A DNA stretch of 64,000 nt from CAITWD01 sp963727285 (GTDB taxonomy: Bacteria > Actinomycetota > Thermoleophilia > Miltoncostaeales > Miltoncostaeaceae). Both the position numbers and the translations under genes were made by a program. The stretch covers positions 163,061 through 227,060 of the forward strand of contig CAVSFF010000003.1 in the NCBI GenBank assembly GCA_963727285.1, given 5' to 3'. Every line of letters starts with the position of its first letter. The first letter of the stretch is position 1. Below, in pieces: positions 45,236 through 54,311 of this stretch. The notes below the pieces were generated by a model, which saw nothing but the letters and a program-made list of their open reading frames with translations, was not told the DNA's origin and searched no databases.

Positions 45236-46625
45236 GTGCGCCGCTCGACTGCTCTGCTGACGGCGATCACGCTCGTCCTCGGCACGGTTCACGCCACGGG
45301 ACTTTCCCGGTATCCCGGCGTGTTCGACGACGAAGGAACCTACGTCTCCCAAGCGTGGGCCGTCGACATGTGCACGCGCTGGCGCCCTACACCTATTGGT
45401 ACGACCACCCGCCACTCGGGTGGATCATGCTCGCCGGCTGGACGGACATTATCCCGGCCTTCACCGCCATACGAGCGCCATCATCGCGGCGCGGTGGTTC
45501 ATGCTGGTCGTTTTCGTGCAAGCTGCTGGTGTCTGTACTCCGTCGCCCGCCGCCTGGGGCTTTCACGGGCGGCATGCGCGGTGGCGGTGGTCCTCTTCGG
45601 CCTGTCGCCGCTGGCGGTCCACTATCAACGGATGGTGCTCCTCGACAACCTGGCCGTCGTGTGGTTGCTCGCCGGCTTCGCCTCGCGCTGTCGCAACGCC
45701 GGCACCTGTTTATGTTGCGCGGTTGCTGGTTTGGTTTGTTTGTAGGTTTTGTTGTTGTTGGTTTGCGTTGTTGGTTGGTGCCGCGTTGGTTTGTGCGTTG
45801 CTCGCGTTGTTGTTTTGCGTTGTGGTTTGGTTGCTTGTTTCGTTTTTGTTGTGCTGCGGTGGCTTCGCGGGTTGGTTTTGGTTTTTGGTGGTTTGGTTTG
45901 TTTCGGGGGTGGGTGGTGCGTGTTTTGGGAGTTTTCGCGCTGGTGTCGATGGTTGGGTGGTGGTGGTTGGGTTGTGCTCGCTGGTTTGCGGTGTTCGCTC
46001 GCGTGTTTGGTTGCGTTGTTGCGGTCGCTCTCGTGATCCCCGTCGCGTTGCTCTCCGTCGGACGCTACCTGCCGCGATGTACGTGGTCGGGCTGCTTCCG
46101 TTTGCCGCGCTGCTCGCGGCAGGTTCCTGGACTGGCTGTTCAGCCGGCCGCGTGGTCGCCGCTGTCGCGGGCGGAAGGGACGCATTTCGGCATTGGTGCG
46201 GGCAACGCCGGCGACTTGGCACGGGCACCGCGGTCGCAATCGGCGTGTGGGCCGTCGCACAGCGTGGGGCTGGACGGCAATCTCGCTTTGACCATGGACG
46301 ATTTGAACGCACCGTCCCGCAGCGCTGTGTCGTGGCTCAGATGCACGCAGCGCGGACGGACACGATTCTGGTCGACGACTCTGTGTGGGTCGATCTGTCG
46401 ACCGCGGGTTCCCGTCACGAAACGTGGTTTGGTTCTTCAAGGTCGATACCGATCCGGCCGTCGCATCCGTGGCAGCGATTCACTACGTCGTGAGACGAAC
46501 TTCATGAACAACAGCTTGGCCGTGCTCCCGCGGGCGCGGCACTGTCGAACACAGCACGCAGTGGTCACGTTCGTGAATGCTGGTCAAACCGTGGAGATCC
46601 GCCGCGTGGACATCGGGCCGATCAG
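45236..46625 (+). pseudogene. GT39/ArnT-like membrane glycosyltransferase, broken
   Basis: Remnant of a polyprenyl-phosphate-sugar-using membrane glycosyltransferase. The N-terminus is clear (LLTAITLVLGTVHATGLSRY, then FDDEGTYVSQAWAV with the catalytic acidic loop). YTYWYDHPPLGWIMLAGW follows in another frame and LSPLAVHYQRMVLLDNLAVV in the first. Then 300 bases of abnormal composition intervene (see separate entry). The C-terminal soluble part resumes as YVVGLLPFAALLAAG (in part), RTDTILVDDSVWVDL and NFMNNSLAVLP. At least six frame changes are needed. It probably belonged with the GT2 and GH6 genes to a polysaccharide locus. Confidence 0.72.
45708..46030 (+). other. strand-asymmetric G/T-rich stretch
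   Basis: In 45721-46020 I count 3 A and about 32 C by hand; the other ~265 bases are G or T. The remaining C are mostly in CG or GCT context. Neighbouring sequence has normal composition. It lies inside the GT39 remnant where several membrane helices should be encoded and reads as Phe/Trp/Val/Gly/Leu/Cys only. Confidence 0.9.
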
Positions 46626-46629
46626 GTGC

Positions 46630-48054
46630 AGACCACAAGCCCTCGGACCGTTCGGGATCCCCGCCGGCAATCGCCGTGCGCTGAGCGTCGCCCTAAGGTT
46701 GAGCGTTCGCACGAGCGTGTCGGCGTACGACGCGAACCACTCGCCGGCAGGAGGTTCTCCCGGACGGCAGCTGCCGTCGACTCTCCGGGGCGCTTGATCC
46801 ACAGATCGGCGTCGGCATGTGGAGACCAGGTCGTCGTGGTCGGAGCGATGCCGACAGCCCGTCCCGGGGGGTTGCACCAGCTCAAGGGTCCGGGGCCTGC
46901 CGGTCCCCGGCCATTCCGGGAGATGTCGACGACGAAATGCGCGCCGCCCAGGCGGGATGACAGCGCCTCACCGTAGGCGTCCTCGGCTGAGGTGGTCCCG
47001 AACGCCGACACGTTGAGGCTGAACCCGCGGACCCGTTGCACCCCGACCTCGCGCAGGCGCGGGCGATGACCGCCACGGGCTGCCACCCCGACCACCCGGC
47101 ATCGATGTACACCGCGGTGCGGGACTGTCGCGCGAAGATCGACACCGCGTCGCTCAGCATCGCCAGTCGCGCCGACTGCTGGACTGGACCCAAACACGTC
47201 AGCGATGCGAGCGCATCGGGTTCCACGATGACCATCGCGGGTCGCGCGCCGATGCCGGCCGCGACGCCCCGCACCCAGGCGTCGTATCCAGATCGGTCGG
47301 CGATCTCCGATGACTGCGGCGGGCGGCAATCGCGGCTCGGAATCGCGTAGGTGACGACAACAGGCATCGCGTGATCGGCCGCTGCCGCATCGACGTACGT
47401 GCGGACGTCGCGGGCGACCGCTGCCGCCGGCGTCCAGTTGCCGAACCATCGGGCCTGTGGCACGGCGGCGATTCGCGCGGCAGCAGCCGCGTCGGACCCA
47501 CCGAGCCCGGCCTGCCGGGCGGCTTCGCTGGCCGGGTCAACATAGAAACGCATCCCGCGGGTAATCGGGGACACCGCGCCCTGGACAAGAACCTGTGATG
47601 CGCCGGCCCTGTGACGGGCGCCAATGCCAAGATCCAGCGTCGGCCGATCGGACTCGCCGGGATCACGACCCGCACGGTCCCGCGGCATGGGACCTTGCGG
47701 GTCGTGGCACGCGTCGGTCGGTCCGACGCAGCGACAGCACACACCGGCTACCGCCAGGTAGCGCGAAACGCACACGGACCGATCCGCCGGCCAGTCCGAC
47801 ATGACGGGGCTCACAACGAGATCGGCAGAGCGACACGGCGCGGGTGCCGGACACGTCGAGCCAGTCGACACCGGACCGTGGATCACGAAGGCGAAGCCGC
47901 TCCCGAGGGCCGCGAGCACGACGACCACAGCTCCCACGCGGACCTTGATCTGACTCTCGACACTGGCCTGGTGGCTCCGCAATCGCGGTGTGTACAGGGC
48001 ACCGGTGGACTGGGTGCGCCCGGGTGCCACGGTCCGCAAGTGCGCCGCGGTCAC
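46630..48054 (-). pseudogene. GH6-family beta-glucanase (cellulase-like), broken
   Basis: Remnant of a membrane-anchored glycoside hydrolase family 6 enzyme. A signal anchor (VGAVVVVLAALGSGFAFVI) precedes the GH6 domain: MRFYVDPASEAARQAG, QARWFGNWTP, MPVVVTYAIPSRDC, MVIVEPDALASLTCLG (general-acid Asp) and TAVYIDAGWSGWQP. Near 47035 the frame changes, and RVRGFSLNVSAFGTT, GGAHFVVDISRNGRGP and WCNPPGRAVG continue, then DADLWIKRPGES. A further change near 46790 leads to GSCRPGEPPAGEWFASYA. Cellulase partners of synthase-like GT2 enzymes are known (for example Streptomyces CslA with a GH6 enzyme), which fits this neighbourhood. Confidence 0.75.
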
Positions 48055-48200
48055 GTGCCTGAGACATCGGTTGTTGCGGCGTCCGTCTTGAGGCGCGCAG
48101 ACATCCGCGCGCGCGGACCCCCGGGGACCGCACTGGATCCCGCGCAGTCAGCGCTCGCGGCGGCTACTCCGGCCGGAGCGCACGGAAGGCTTTCGGAGTC

Positions 48201-49577
48201 TCACGAACGCCAGCTGCGGAACATCCCCGACGGGCGGTGCTCCTCGGGGGGCGGGGCAGGCGCCGCCTCCGCAACGGGGGCCGCACCGTTCATCGCCTGG
48301 CGGTAGGCGGCTGCCGCACTGTCCATTTGTCCGCGCTCGGCCAGGACATTGCCGAGGCTGAACGCCGCTGCCGGGGCCCAGTCGGGATGGCCCGAGTCGA
48401 TCGCCTGGCGGTAGGCCTCCTCGGCGCCGTGCGGGTCCCCGCGATCCGCCAGGAGCACACCGAGACTGAACGCGGCGGCCGGGGCCCAGTCGGGATGGCC
48501 CGAGTCGATCGCCTGGCGGAAGCGGTGCTCGGCCCGGTCGTACTCACCCAGACCGGCAAGCAAGTCGCCGAGGCTATAGGCGGCCTTCGGCCGCAGGTCG
48601 GCATCTCCGAGGTTCACCGCTTCGCGGTAGGCCTCGGTCGCGGCGACCCGGTCACCGTGGTCGGCCAGCAGCCGACCGAGGTTGAAGGCGGCCTTCGCGG
48701 CGACCAGCGGGTGCCGTGAGTCAATCGCCGACTGGTAGGCGGCCATCGCGCCATCGATGACGTCATTGTCGGTGAGCAGGCATCCGAGGTTGAACGCGGA
48801 CACCGGGCCCCACTCCGGGTGGCCGGACTGCACGGCAAAGCGGTAGGCCACCGCCGCCGCCTTCGGATCATCGCCCGCCGCACCGAAGCTGCCGAGATTA
48901 AACGCGGCGTGAGGTGCCCATTCGGCGTGCCCCGAGTCGATCGCGTGTTGCCAGGCGCCCGTGGCCGCGTCGCGGTTTCCGCTGCTCGCGTAGAGGCTTC
49001 CGAGGTTGCAGGCGGCCTGCGGACTCCATTCGGGATGCCCCGAGTCCATAGCCAGGCGCCATGCCGACGCCGCCCGCGTGGTGTCCCCGTGATCGGCAAA
49101 GAGGGTCCCCATGCTGCACGCTGCGCGTGGGGCCCACTCGCGATGGCGCGAGTCGATGGCCACCTGCAAGGCCTCGGCGGCCTCGGCGGCCCTGCCGTGC
49201 AACGCGTCAGCCGCGCCGACGACGTCGGCGCCATCGACCGGTGCGGCGTCCCCCGGGGGGGTCTCAGGATGGCGACCGTTGCCCGACCACTTGGAAAACG
49301 GGGCGTACTCGTCCTGCGAGACGTTGGCCGCCGGGGCGTCGGGCTGCTGCCGGACCGGGGCCTGATCTTCGGCACCCAGCAACGCGCCGAGCTTGAACGC
49401 CGCCATCGGCATGAGATCGGGGTGACCGGACGCGATCGCGCGGCGCCATGTCGCCGCGGCGCCCTCAACGTCCCCTTCGCCGGCGAGCACCTCGCCGAGA
49501 TTAACCGCCGCCATCGCGACAAGGTCGTCATGCGACGGCAGCGTCGAGGGGGTGGGGGCCCCTAAGGGCGGCTGCAT
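48201..49577 (-). CDS. TPR/Sel1-like protein of tandem 36-residue repeats
   Basis: 458 residues from ATG 49577 with AGAGG about seven bases upstream. After a short Pro-rich start, ten or so repeats of 36 residues follow, with consensus W-A-P-x-A-A-F-x-L-G-x-L-L-A-D-x-G-D, then A-x-x-A-Y-R-x-A-I-D-S-G-H-P-D. A spacer of ~45 low-complexity residues interrupts the second repeat. Each unit fits two antiparallel helices, like TPR/Sel1, and the family usually mediates protein contacts. No signal peptide. It is intact although it adjoins broken genes. Confidence 0.85.
   Translation of the reverse strand: MQPPLGAPTPSTLPSHDDLVAMAAVNLGEVLAGEGDVEGAAATWRRAIASGHPDLMPMAAFKLGALLGAEDQAPVRQQPDAPAANVSQDEYAPFSKWSGNGRHPETPPGDAAPVDGADVVGAADALHGRAAEAAEALQVAIDSRHREWAPRAACSMGTLFADHGDTTRAASAWRLAMDSGHPEWSPQAACNLGSLYASSGNRDAATGAWQHAIDSGHAEWAPHAAFNLGSFGAAGDDPKAAAVAYRFAVQSGHPEWGPVSAFNLGCLLTDNDVIDGAMAAYQSAIDSRHPLVAAKAAFNLGRLLADHGDRVAATEAYREAVNLGDADLRPKAAYSLGDLLAGLGEYDRAEHRFRQAIDSGHPDWAPAAAFSLGVLLADRGDPHGAEEAYRQAIDSGHPDWAPAAAFSLGNVLAERGQMDSAAAAYRQAMNGAAPVAEAAPAPPPEEHRPSGMFRSWRS
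48370..48519. repeat. 42-base exact direct repeat inside the TPR-like gene
   Basis: The bases 48370-48411 recur exactly at 48478-48519. The 108-base spacing equals one 36-residue repeat unit, which shows recent duplication within the gene. Confidence 0.85.
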
Positions 49578-49959
49578 GTGGCACCTCTGTTGGCGCTGCG
49601 GGCCGCGAGCGCCCTTGCGATTTCCATGGGACGGCCCATCACGTAATAGGGAATCGGACGCACGTGGGATCCACGCCACCCAATCGTACAGCCTAAACCC
49701 TCCCCAATTGAATAGGTGGAACACCTCAGGGGCGTTGAAACGGCACACGTCATGCCAACCCTCGGTCCCGCGCCTGACCGGCAGTCACCTCGATCGGCTC
49801 ATCTCGACGACGCCACCGCGTACACATCGGCCCAGTCAGGGCGCCCGCGCTGTCCGAATGCGGGGTGGCGCTCCCCATCGTTTGGGGGTCGCAGCCCGGC
49901 CGGAGCCGACATAGGTTCGCGTGGACCCCTACTCGACATGCCCGCAAGGATGTGGACCG
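49578..49959. other. intergenic stretch without a supported gene
   Basis: About 380 bases between the TPR-like gene and the small lipoprotein. It must hold the promoters of these divergent genes. TTGAATAGG and CCAATTGAATA at ~49704-49715 are AT-richer than the surroundings, but no clear -35/-10 pair was assigned. Confidence 0.4.
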
Positions 49960-50196
49960 ATGCTGAGATCAGCAGCAGCAGCAATCATCGTGGGGACCGC
50001 AGTGGGCTGCGCGACGACTGCCCGCGCGCGTCTTGCCGGACGCCGTCAGGCGGTCGGAGCCAGGACGGGCGACGCATCGCCCGGGACGCGCGTGCCCGGG
50101 GCCGTCGGCGACGGGCCCTGGTCCGTTGACGTGGTGGACGACACGTCGGAGCTGTCGCCCTATGCCACGGCGATCGTTCTCGATCCGCGCCCGTGA
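49960..50196 (+). CDS. possible small lipoprotein
   Basis: 78 residues from ATG 49960, with AAGGA about ten bases upstream. The N-terminus MLRSAAAAIIVGTAVGCATT looks like a lipoprotein signal with Cys at position 17, although position -3 is Ala rather than Leu. The rest is hydrophilic and has no known domain (VGDGPWSVDVVDDTSELS). It ends 66 bases before the next gene and may be co-transcribed with it. Confidence 0.5.
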   Translation: MLRSAAAAIIVGTAVGCATTARARLAGRRQAVGARTGDASPGTRVPGAVGDGPWSVDVVDDTSELSPYATAIVLDPRP

Positions 50197-50262
50197 GGCG
50201 AACCCGGGCAACGCTTCCACCAATCCGTCCATCCGCGCCACCGGGAATGTTCGGGGGCCGCA

Positions 50263-50922
50263 GTGGACATTGACTGGAGCGTCACGACCTGGACGGTGGT
50301 CGTCGCCGGCGCCACGTTGGCCGTGGTGCTCGTCGGCCTGCTCGTCGGCCTACGCCTGCTCGCGTCGACGCTCCGCCAGACCAAGAGCATCAGGAGCGAT
50401 CTCCAGCGTCGCGCCAAGTTCGAGTTGAGCTGCGAGATGACGATGCCCCCCGGGGCCGTCAAGACGCGCGAAGACCGGGATGGCGGTACCGGGGATCTGT
50501 TCACGTTCCACACGGACGGCCAGGAGCCGATCGAAGTCCGACTGGTCGTCCAATTGAGAAACGTCGGTGACCGCGCCGCCAACGACGTCCTGTGGAGCGT
50601 CGTCGGCCCCTCGGGGATCAACCTTCAGTTCACCGATGCGTCGAAGCGCATCGGGGCCGCGACCCACGACGGCGGCACGATCGCCACATGGATCGGGGAA
50701 GAGGTCGACGCCAGCCGCGGGACCCGGCTCTGGGATCTCGTACCCCGAACGGAACCGTGCGAACTGGCCATCCGTTTCGTGTGCCCCCGGGACGTCCTGA
50801 GTCGTGGCGTGCCGCTCCGGGTCACCGCCGACTCCGACGATCTCCATCACGGGAAAGCACCCGCCGGCGAGGGCGCCAAGACGCGGGTCTGGGTGCTCCT
50901 CTCCGCTGCGGAACCCGTGTAA
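50263..50922 (+). CDS. membrane-anchored protein of unknown function
   Basis: 219 residues starting at GTG. One N-terminal helix (TVVVAGATLAVVLVGLLVGL) is followed by a basic segment and a ~160-residue soluble beta-rich domain. Inside it, EVRLVVQLRNVGDRAANDV and LWDLVPRTEPCELAIRF recall the strand pattern of immunoglobulin-like or arrestin-like folds. No catalytic motif. Base composition and codon use look normal for the genome. Confidence 0.68.
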   Translation: MDIDWSVTTWTVVVAGATLAVVLVGLLVGLRLLASTLRQTKSIRSDLQRRAKFELSCEMTMPPGAVKTREDRDGGTGDLFTFHTDGQEPIEVRLVVQLRNVGDRAANDVLWSVVGPSGINLQFTDASKRIGAATHDGGTIATWIGEEVDASRGTRLWDLVPRTEPCELAIRFVCPRDVLSRGVPLRVTADSDDLHHGKAPAGEGAKTRVWVLLSAAEPV

Positions 50923-51028
50923 CGCTCACCACCCGTCGCGGCAGGACGTGGCTGGCACATTGGCCACATCGTCATTCCCGACAGCGCGCAACGCCCTCGG
51001 CGCTCGCGTCGGCGTTCCCGAAACACGA

Positions 51029-51059
51029 GAAGGCCCGGGCATCCGTGCCCAAGGCCTTC
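51029..51059. terminator. hairpin in the 480-base gap before the dodecin gene
   Basis: GAAGGCC (51029-51035) pairs with GGCCTTC (51053-51059), and inner GGGCA (51037-51041) with TGCCC (51046-51050), loop TCCG. It is a likely terminator of the preceding gene. Otherwise nothing is seen in 50923-51401. Confidence 0.5.
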
Positions 51060-51401
51060 CTGGTTGGAGTACGGAGAGGCTGTCGCCCCCTCCGCGTCAT
51101 CCATCGGCCCGTGCCGACACTGCCTTGAGCCTCTTGCCGGGGAGCCCCGGGAGTCCGCTCCAGTACGGCGGACAGTCGGACGGGATCCGGGAGACGCGCC
51201 GGCACAGACGCATCGGTGTCGTCGCGCGACCGAGGGCGGCAGTCACGGGGCGTACACGGACACGGGACGTGCGAGCGGCCGCATTCCGGGTCGTGCCGGG
51301 GCCGGGCGCCGGCCGCAACCACACCGGCTCGCCCTGGCGATGACTTCGTGATCGTTGTTACATGGGGGGGCAACACCGCGAATCCAGACCGGGAGAGATC
51401 A

Positions 51402-51614
51402 ATGGGCAGCGTGTACAAGGTCATCGAGATCGTCGGGACGAGCAGCGACTCGTGGGAAGACGCGACGCGGTCGGCGATCACCACCGCCAGCAGCACGCTT
51501 CGCGACCTTCGCGTCGCGGAGGTCATTCGCCAGGACGTGACCATCGGCGAGGACGGACAGCCGGACGAGTTCCGTATTCGCCTGAGTGTCTCGTTCAAGT
51601 ACGAGGCCGGCTAG
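51402..51614 (+). CDS. dodecin-family flavin-binding protein
   Basis: 70 residues. Dodecins form hollow dodecamers that store or buffer FMN, FAD or riboflavin. The family pattern is clear: VYKVIEIVGTSSDSWEDATR, with the flavin-stacking Trp in SWEDA, then ITTASSTLRDLRVAEVIRQD and the last strand FRIRLSVSFKYE. ATG 51402 follows GGGAGAG by about five bases. It stands alone, with no flavin-synthesis gene next to it. Confidence 0.93.
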   Translation: MGSVYKVIEIVGTSSDSWEDATRSAITTASSTLRDLRVAEVIRQDVTIGEDGQPDEFRIRLSVSFKYEAG

Positions 51615-51736
51615 CGCGCCGGAGTCGCACCGCCCGGGCTGGGATCGTCCGCCGCACCCAGCCCGGGGCGGCTCACAACTGCGGGCCCGGGGCACTCCCG
51701 GTCCGAGGTCGGACCACACGACCGGGGGGCGACCGA

Positions 51737-51937
51737 CTACACCCAGTAGCTCGTCACCGCCGCCGCCGCAGACACCGCCGCAATCGCGAGAATGAGCCAG
51801 GTCGCGCAGCCCGACGTCGTGCCGCCGGCGAGGTCGTGGCTGCGGAGCTCCGTCAGCTCCTGCTCCTGGAGCAGGCACGCTGGGCACAGTCGCTGCCCCG
51901 GATCCTCGGTCGGTTTCCCGCATCGCACGCACTCCAT
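51737..51937 (-). CDS. short zinc-ribbon protein with C-terminal membrane helix
   Basis: 66 residues from ATG 51937, with GGAGGGG five bases upstream. CVRCG and CPAC give a single four-Cys zinc ribbon (spacing 13). The C-terminal half is one membrane helix (ATWLILAIAAVSAAAAVTSY). The plan resembles the longer zinc-ribbon membrane protein at 30.5 kb. Function unknown. Confidence 0.7.
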   Translation of the reverse strand: MECVRCGKPTEDPGQRLCPACLLQEQELTELRSHDLAGGTTSGCATWLILAIAAVSAAAAVTSYWV

Positions 51938-52129
51938 TGGTGCCCCTCCAATCACTCGGTCACTGCGTTCGCCGCCCGCAACCACATGCAAGCACGATGC
52001 GCGGCGACGCGATGTGACGGGGAGCCGGCCGCAGCGGGCGGCGAACTGCCGGGGTACGCACCGCCGCCGCAGATCTTCGAGCAGTGCCGGGTCCGACTCG
52101 GTGCCTGGTACTCAGACACTTCGGGAAAT

Positions 52130-52171
52130 GCGCGCGGCAGGATTCGGCCCAGCGACCTTCGGCTCCGGAGG
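52130..52171 (-). other. partial degenerate copy of the tRNA-Arg 3' half
   Basis: 42 bases match 53640-53681 of the intact tRNA-Arg at 38 positions, in the same orientation; the first 17 are identical (GCGCGCGGCAGGATTCG). It covers acceptor 3' arm, T arm, variable region and part of the anticodon arm. This is the expected shape of the attachment site left by an element integrated at the tRNA 3' end. Confidence 0.65.
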
Positions 52172-52381
52172 GCCATTGGTCAGGAAGATTCCCGGAAACG
52201 GTGGGAATCCAGGGGTAAGCGATTCGCAGGCCGTTCGCTATCCACGGCTTCCTGTCGATGCCTGGTGGCTCACAATCTGGTGTGCCCGAGGTGTGCCCCG
52301 GCCTTCATCCAAACGCGTCCCGGCACTCGCCAGGTGTCGGCACTGCGAAATGTCTTCGGGCCACTTGCGGGGCCCACCCGC

Positions 52382-52745
52382 TCACACCCCTGAGGTCGCC
52401 ACGAGCCTCCCGGACTCGACCGCCGTACAGAACGACTTGTAGTCCAGATCGTTTTGATCCGCGTAGCGCTCCGAGAAGTCGGTGATGGCGTGATCGAAAT
52501 CGTCGGACTTCCCGAGGTACCCGGCCAGCGCGATGGCGTCGCCCGACCGGGCGTGCGCCCGTGCCAGCGTCCAGCCACAGAAGCCCGCGTAAATCCTGAG
52601 GGCCGAGGGAGTCATCATCTCGACGAGGGCGGAGCCTTTCATGCCGCGCAACTGCCGCCAGTACAGATAGCGATCGGCCTCGACACCTTTGGTCCGGCCG
52701 AGGAAGATGTCACTTGCCGCCTCGGGTACCACGTCCCGCGACCGG
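52382..52745 (-). pseudogene. C-terminal fragment of a DUF2252 protein
   Basis: About 120 residues match the end of DUF2252 proteins: EAASDIFLGRTKG, YLYWRQLRGMKGSALVEM, CGWTLARAHARSGDAIALAG (20 residues), YLGKSDDFDHAITDF and YADQNDLDYKSF. DUF2252 proteins are usually over 400 residues. Upstream of ~52745 the frame stays open but the sequence no longer resembles the family, so the gene is truncated. It lies inside the segment bounded by the two tRNA-Arg sequences. Confidence 0.7.
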
Positions 52746-53101
52746 GTGATCGCCACGACGCCCCGTCGGCGCGACCAACGCCCTGCCGTGCGCGGTGCAG
52801 GATCGAGACGCGGAACAGTCGAGGTTCGCATCGGGACCGTACGTTCCGGTACGTGCAAGAACGCGTAGAAGCCGGGCGATGGCTCACCGCGTCCCGGCCA
52901 CACCTCTTCTCCTTGGTCGGGAGCGTCGGACATTGCCCAGCCACCGCCACGACGAGCGAAGAGGCTCCCGATCAGTTGCGCCGCGCCGCAATCGCTGACG
53001 CCATCCAACGTGCGGCGCACCCCGGGTCCGACCGGTCGCGGTTGACCGTGCACAGGCTCGACACTAGGTTCTCCGCAGTCTGAGCCATCGTCAGGGTGTG
53101 A

Positions 53102-53251
53102 ATGGACCTGGTTGTCGCTGCCGTGTCGGGCATGTTGATCGTGACCGGCGCCGTCGGCCTGATCGTTGCGGGTATCTACTGGGGGATCCATTCGCGGCCG
53201 ATCCCGCGAGCCCCCGTCACAAGCCCGAGCTCGACCCCTCCCGCCGCGTGA
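53102..53251 (+). CDS. possible 49-residue single-span membrane protein
   Basis: ATG 53102 opens a frame with a clear membrane helix (GMLIVTGAVGLIVAGIYWGI) and a Pro/Ser-rich end, stop TGA at 53251. AGGGTG lies just upstream. It overlaps the rhodanese fragment in another frame, so both cannot be intact; the helix makes this reading attractive. Confidence 0.4.
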   Translation: MDLVVAAVSGMLIVTGAVGLIVAGIYWGIHSRPIPRAPVTSPSSTPPAA

Positions 53252-53400
53252 TTGTCTACTGCAGATCCGGATCTCGCGCAGCGCTCGCAGGGCTCACCCT
53301 GAAGACGCTGGGCTTCAGTGACGTGGCAAACCTCGCCGGTGGTTTCGCAGCCTGGAAGGATGCCGGCCTCGCGACGTCCGAACACCACGGCGACCTCTGA
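53205..53400 (+). pseudogene. C-terminal fragment of a rhodanese-domain protein
   Basis: About 60 residues: KPELDPSRRVIVYCRSGSR with the active-site Cys loop, then LKTLGFSDVANLAGGFAAW. Rhodaneses transfer sulfane sulfur. The N-terminal half of the domain is absent, since the sequence before ~53205 reads as an unrelated membrane peptide in another frame. Probably non-functional. Confidence 0.65.
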
Positions 53401-53602
53401 GACGTGCCCGGCATCGCGGCGTTTCGAGGAACGGACGGCGTCGCAATCACGGTCGCAGATGAGCAGGGCGTGAGTTACCGAGGCGCCAAGTAATCAAATC
53501 CCGCTCCCGATTGATCGTGCAATCCGGGCCGCGCGGAGCGCTTTGCAACGACATGGTGTGCCCACCAGACAAGGCGGTCCAGTTGCGGCGATCATGGGTC
53601 AT

Positions 53603-53637
53603 TTCTCAGATCCCTGCCCTACACAGGGATCTGAGAA
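53603..53637 (-). terminator. 14-bp perfect hairpin next to the tRNA-Arg 3' end
   Basis: TTCTCAGATCCCTG (53603-53616) pairs fully with CAGGGATCTGAGAA (53624-53637), loop CCCTACA. It begins two bases beyond the tRNA 3' end and probably ends or helps process the tRNA transcript. Confidence 0.7.
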
Positions 53638-53638
53638 G

Positions 53639-53711
<73 letters not shown>

Positions 53712-53775
53712 AATCCGACGCATAGTAGCGGGCCGGTGCCCGCGCCACGTCCATGCGGACCGACACAATGGCGTC

Positions 53776-54300
53776 ATGCGCATCGCGGTGATCTCCGACA
53801 CGCATTTTCCGAACCGCGGCCGGGCGTTGCCGGTCCGGTGCCGTGAGCGACTGGTCGCCGCAGATCTCATTGTCCATGCCGGCGATCACTGCACCTTGGA
53901 GTTCGTCCACGCGCTCGGCGGGGTCGGTCCGCCGGTACACGCCGTGCACGGCAATGCCGATGATCCGGCTGTCCGCGCCGCGCTTCCCGCCGTCATCGAG
54001 TTTGACGTCTCCGGGATCCGCTTCGCCGTCGTCCACGATGCCGGCCCTCGGCGAGGCCGCCACGAGCGGATGCGTCTGCGCTTTCCGTCCGCGGACATCG
54101 TGATCTTCGGGCACAGTCACATCCCGACGCACGAGGTCGATGACGACGGCCGCCTCCTCATAAATCCCGGGAGCCCGACCGACCGTCGTCGCGAGCCCCA
54201 CCATACGATGGCCGAGGTGACCTTGGCACCAGGACGAGCGCCCGCAGCCGAGATTCTCATCGTCGACGGCGGCGGCGGGCGCACGGATCAAAACGACTAG
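53776..54300 (+). CDS. YfcE/MJ0936-type metallophosphoesterase
   Basis: 174-residue phosphodiesterase with the full metal-binding set: ISDTHFP, HAGDHCT, VHGNADD, VHDAG and FGHSHIP. Family members hydrolyse phosphodiesters in vitro, and their natural substrates are mostly unknown. It directly precedes the RNase Z gene (11-base gap). Another phosphodiesterase name cannot be excluded, but the length and motif spacing fit YfcE well. Confidence 0.9.
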   Translation: MRIAVISDTHFPNRGRALPVRCRERLVAADLIVHAGDHCTLEFVHALGGVGPPVHAVHGNADDPAVRAALPAVIEFDVSGIRFAVVHDAGPRRGRHERMRLRFPSADIVIFGHSHIPTHEVDDDGRLLINPGSPTDRRREPHHTMAEVTLAPGRAPAAEILIVDGGGGRTDQND

Positions 54301-54311
54301 GATCGCCCGCG

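Noticed and set aside
44860..45415. Minus-strand open frames within the GT2/GT39 remnants
   Set aside because: No motif or hydrophobic pattern; they are shadows of the degraded plus-strand genes.
48370..48519. Direct repeats considered as mobile-element or CRISPR sequence
   Set aside because: They are in frame at 108 bases and belong to protein repeats.
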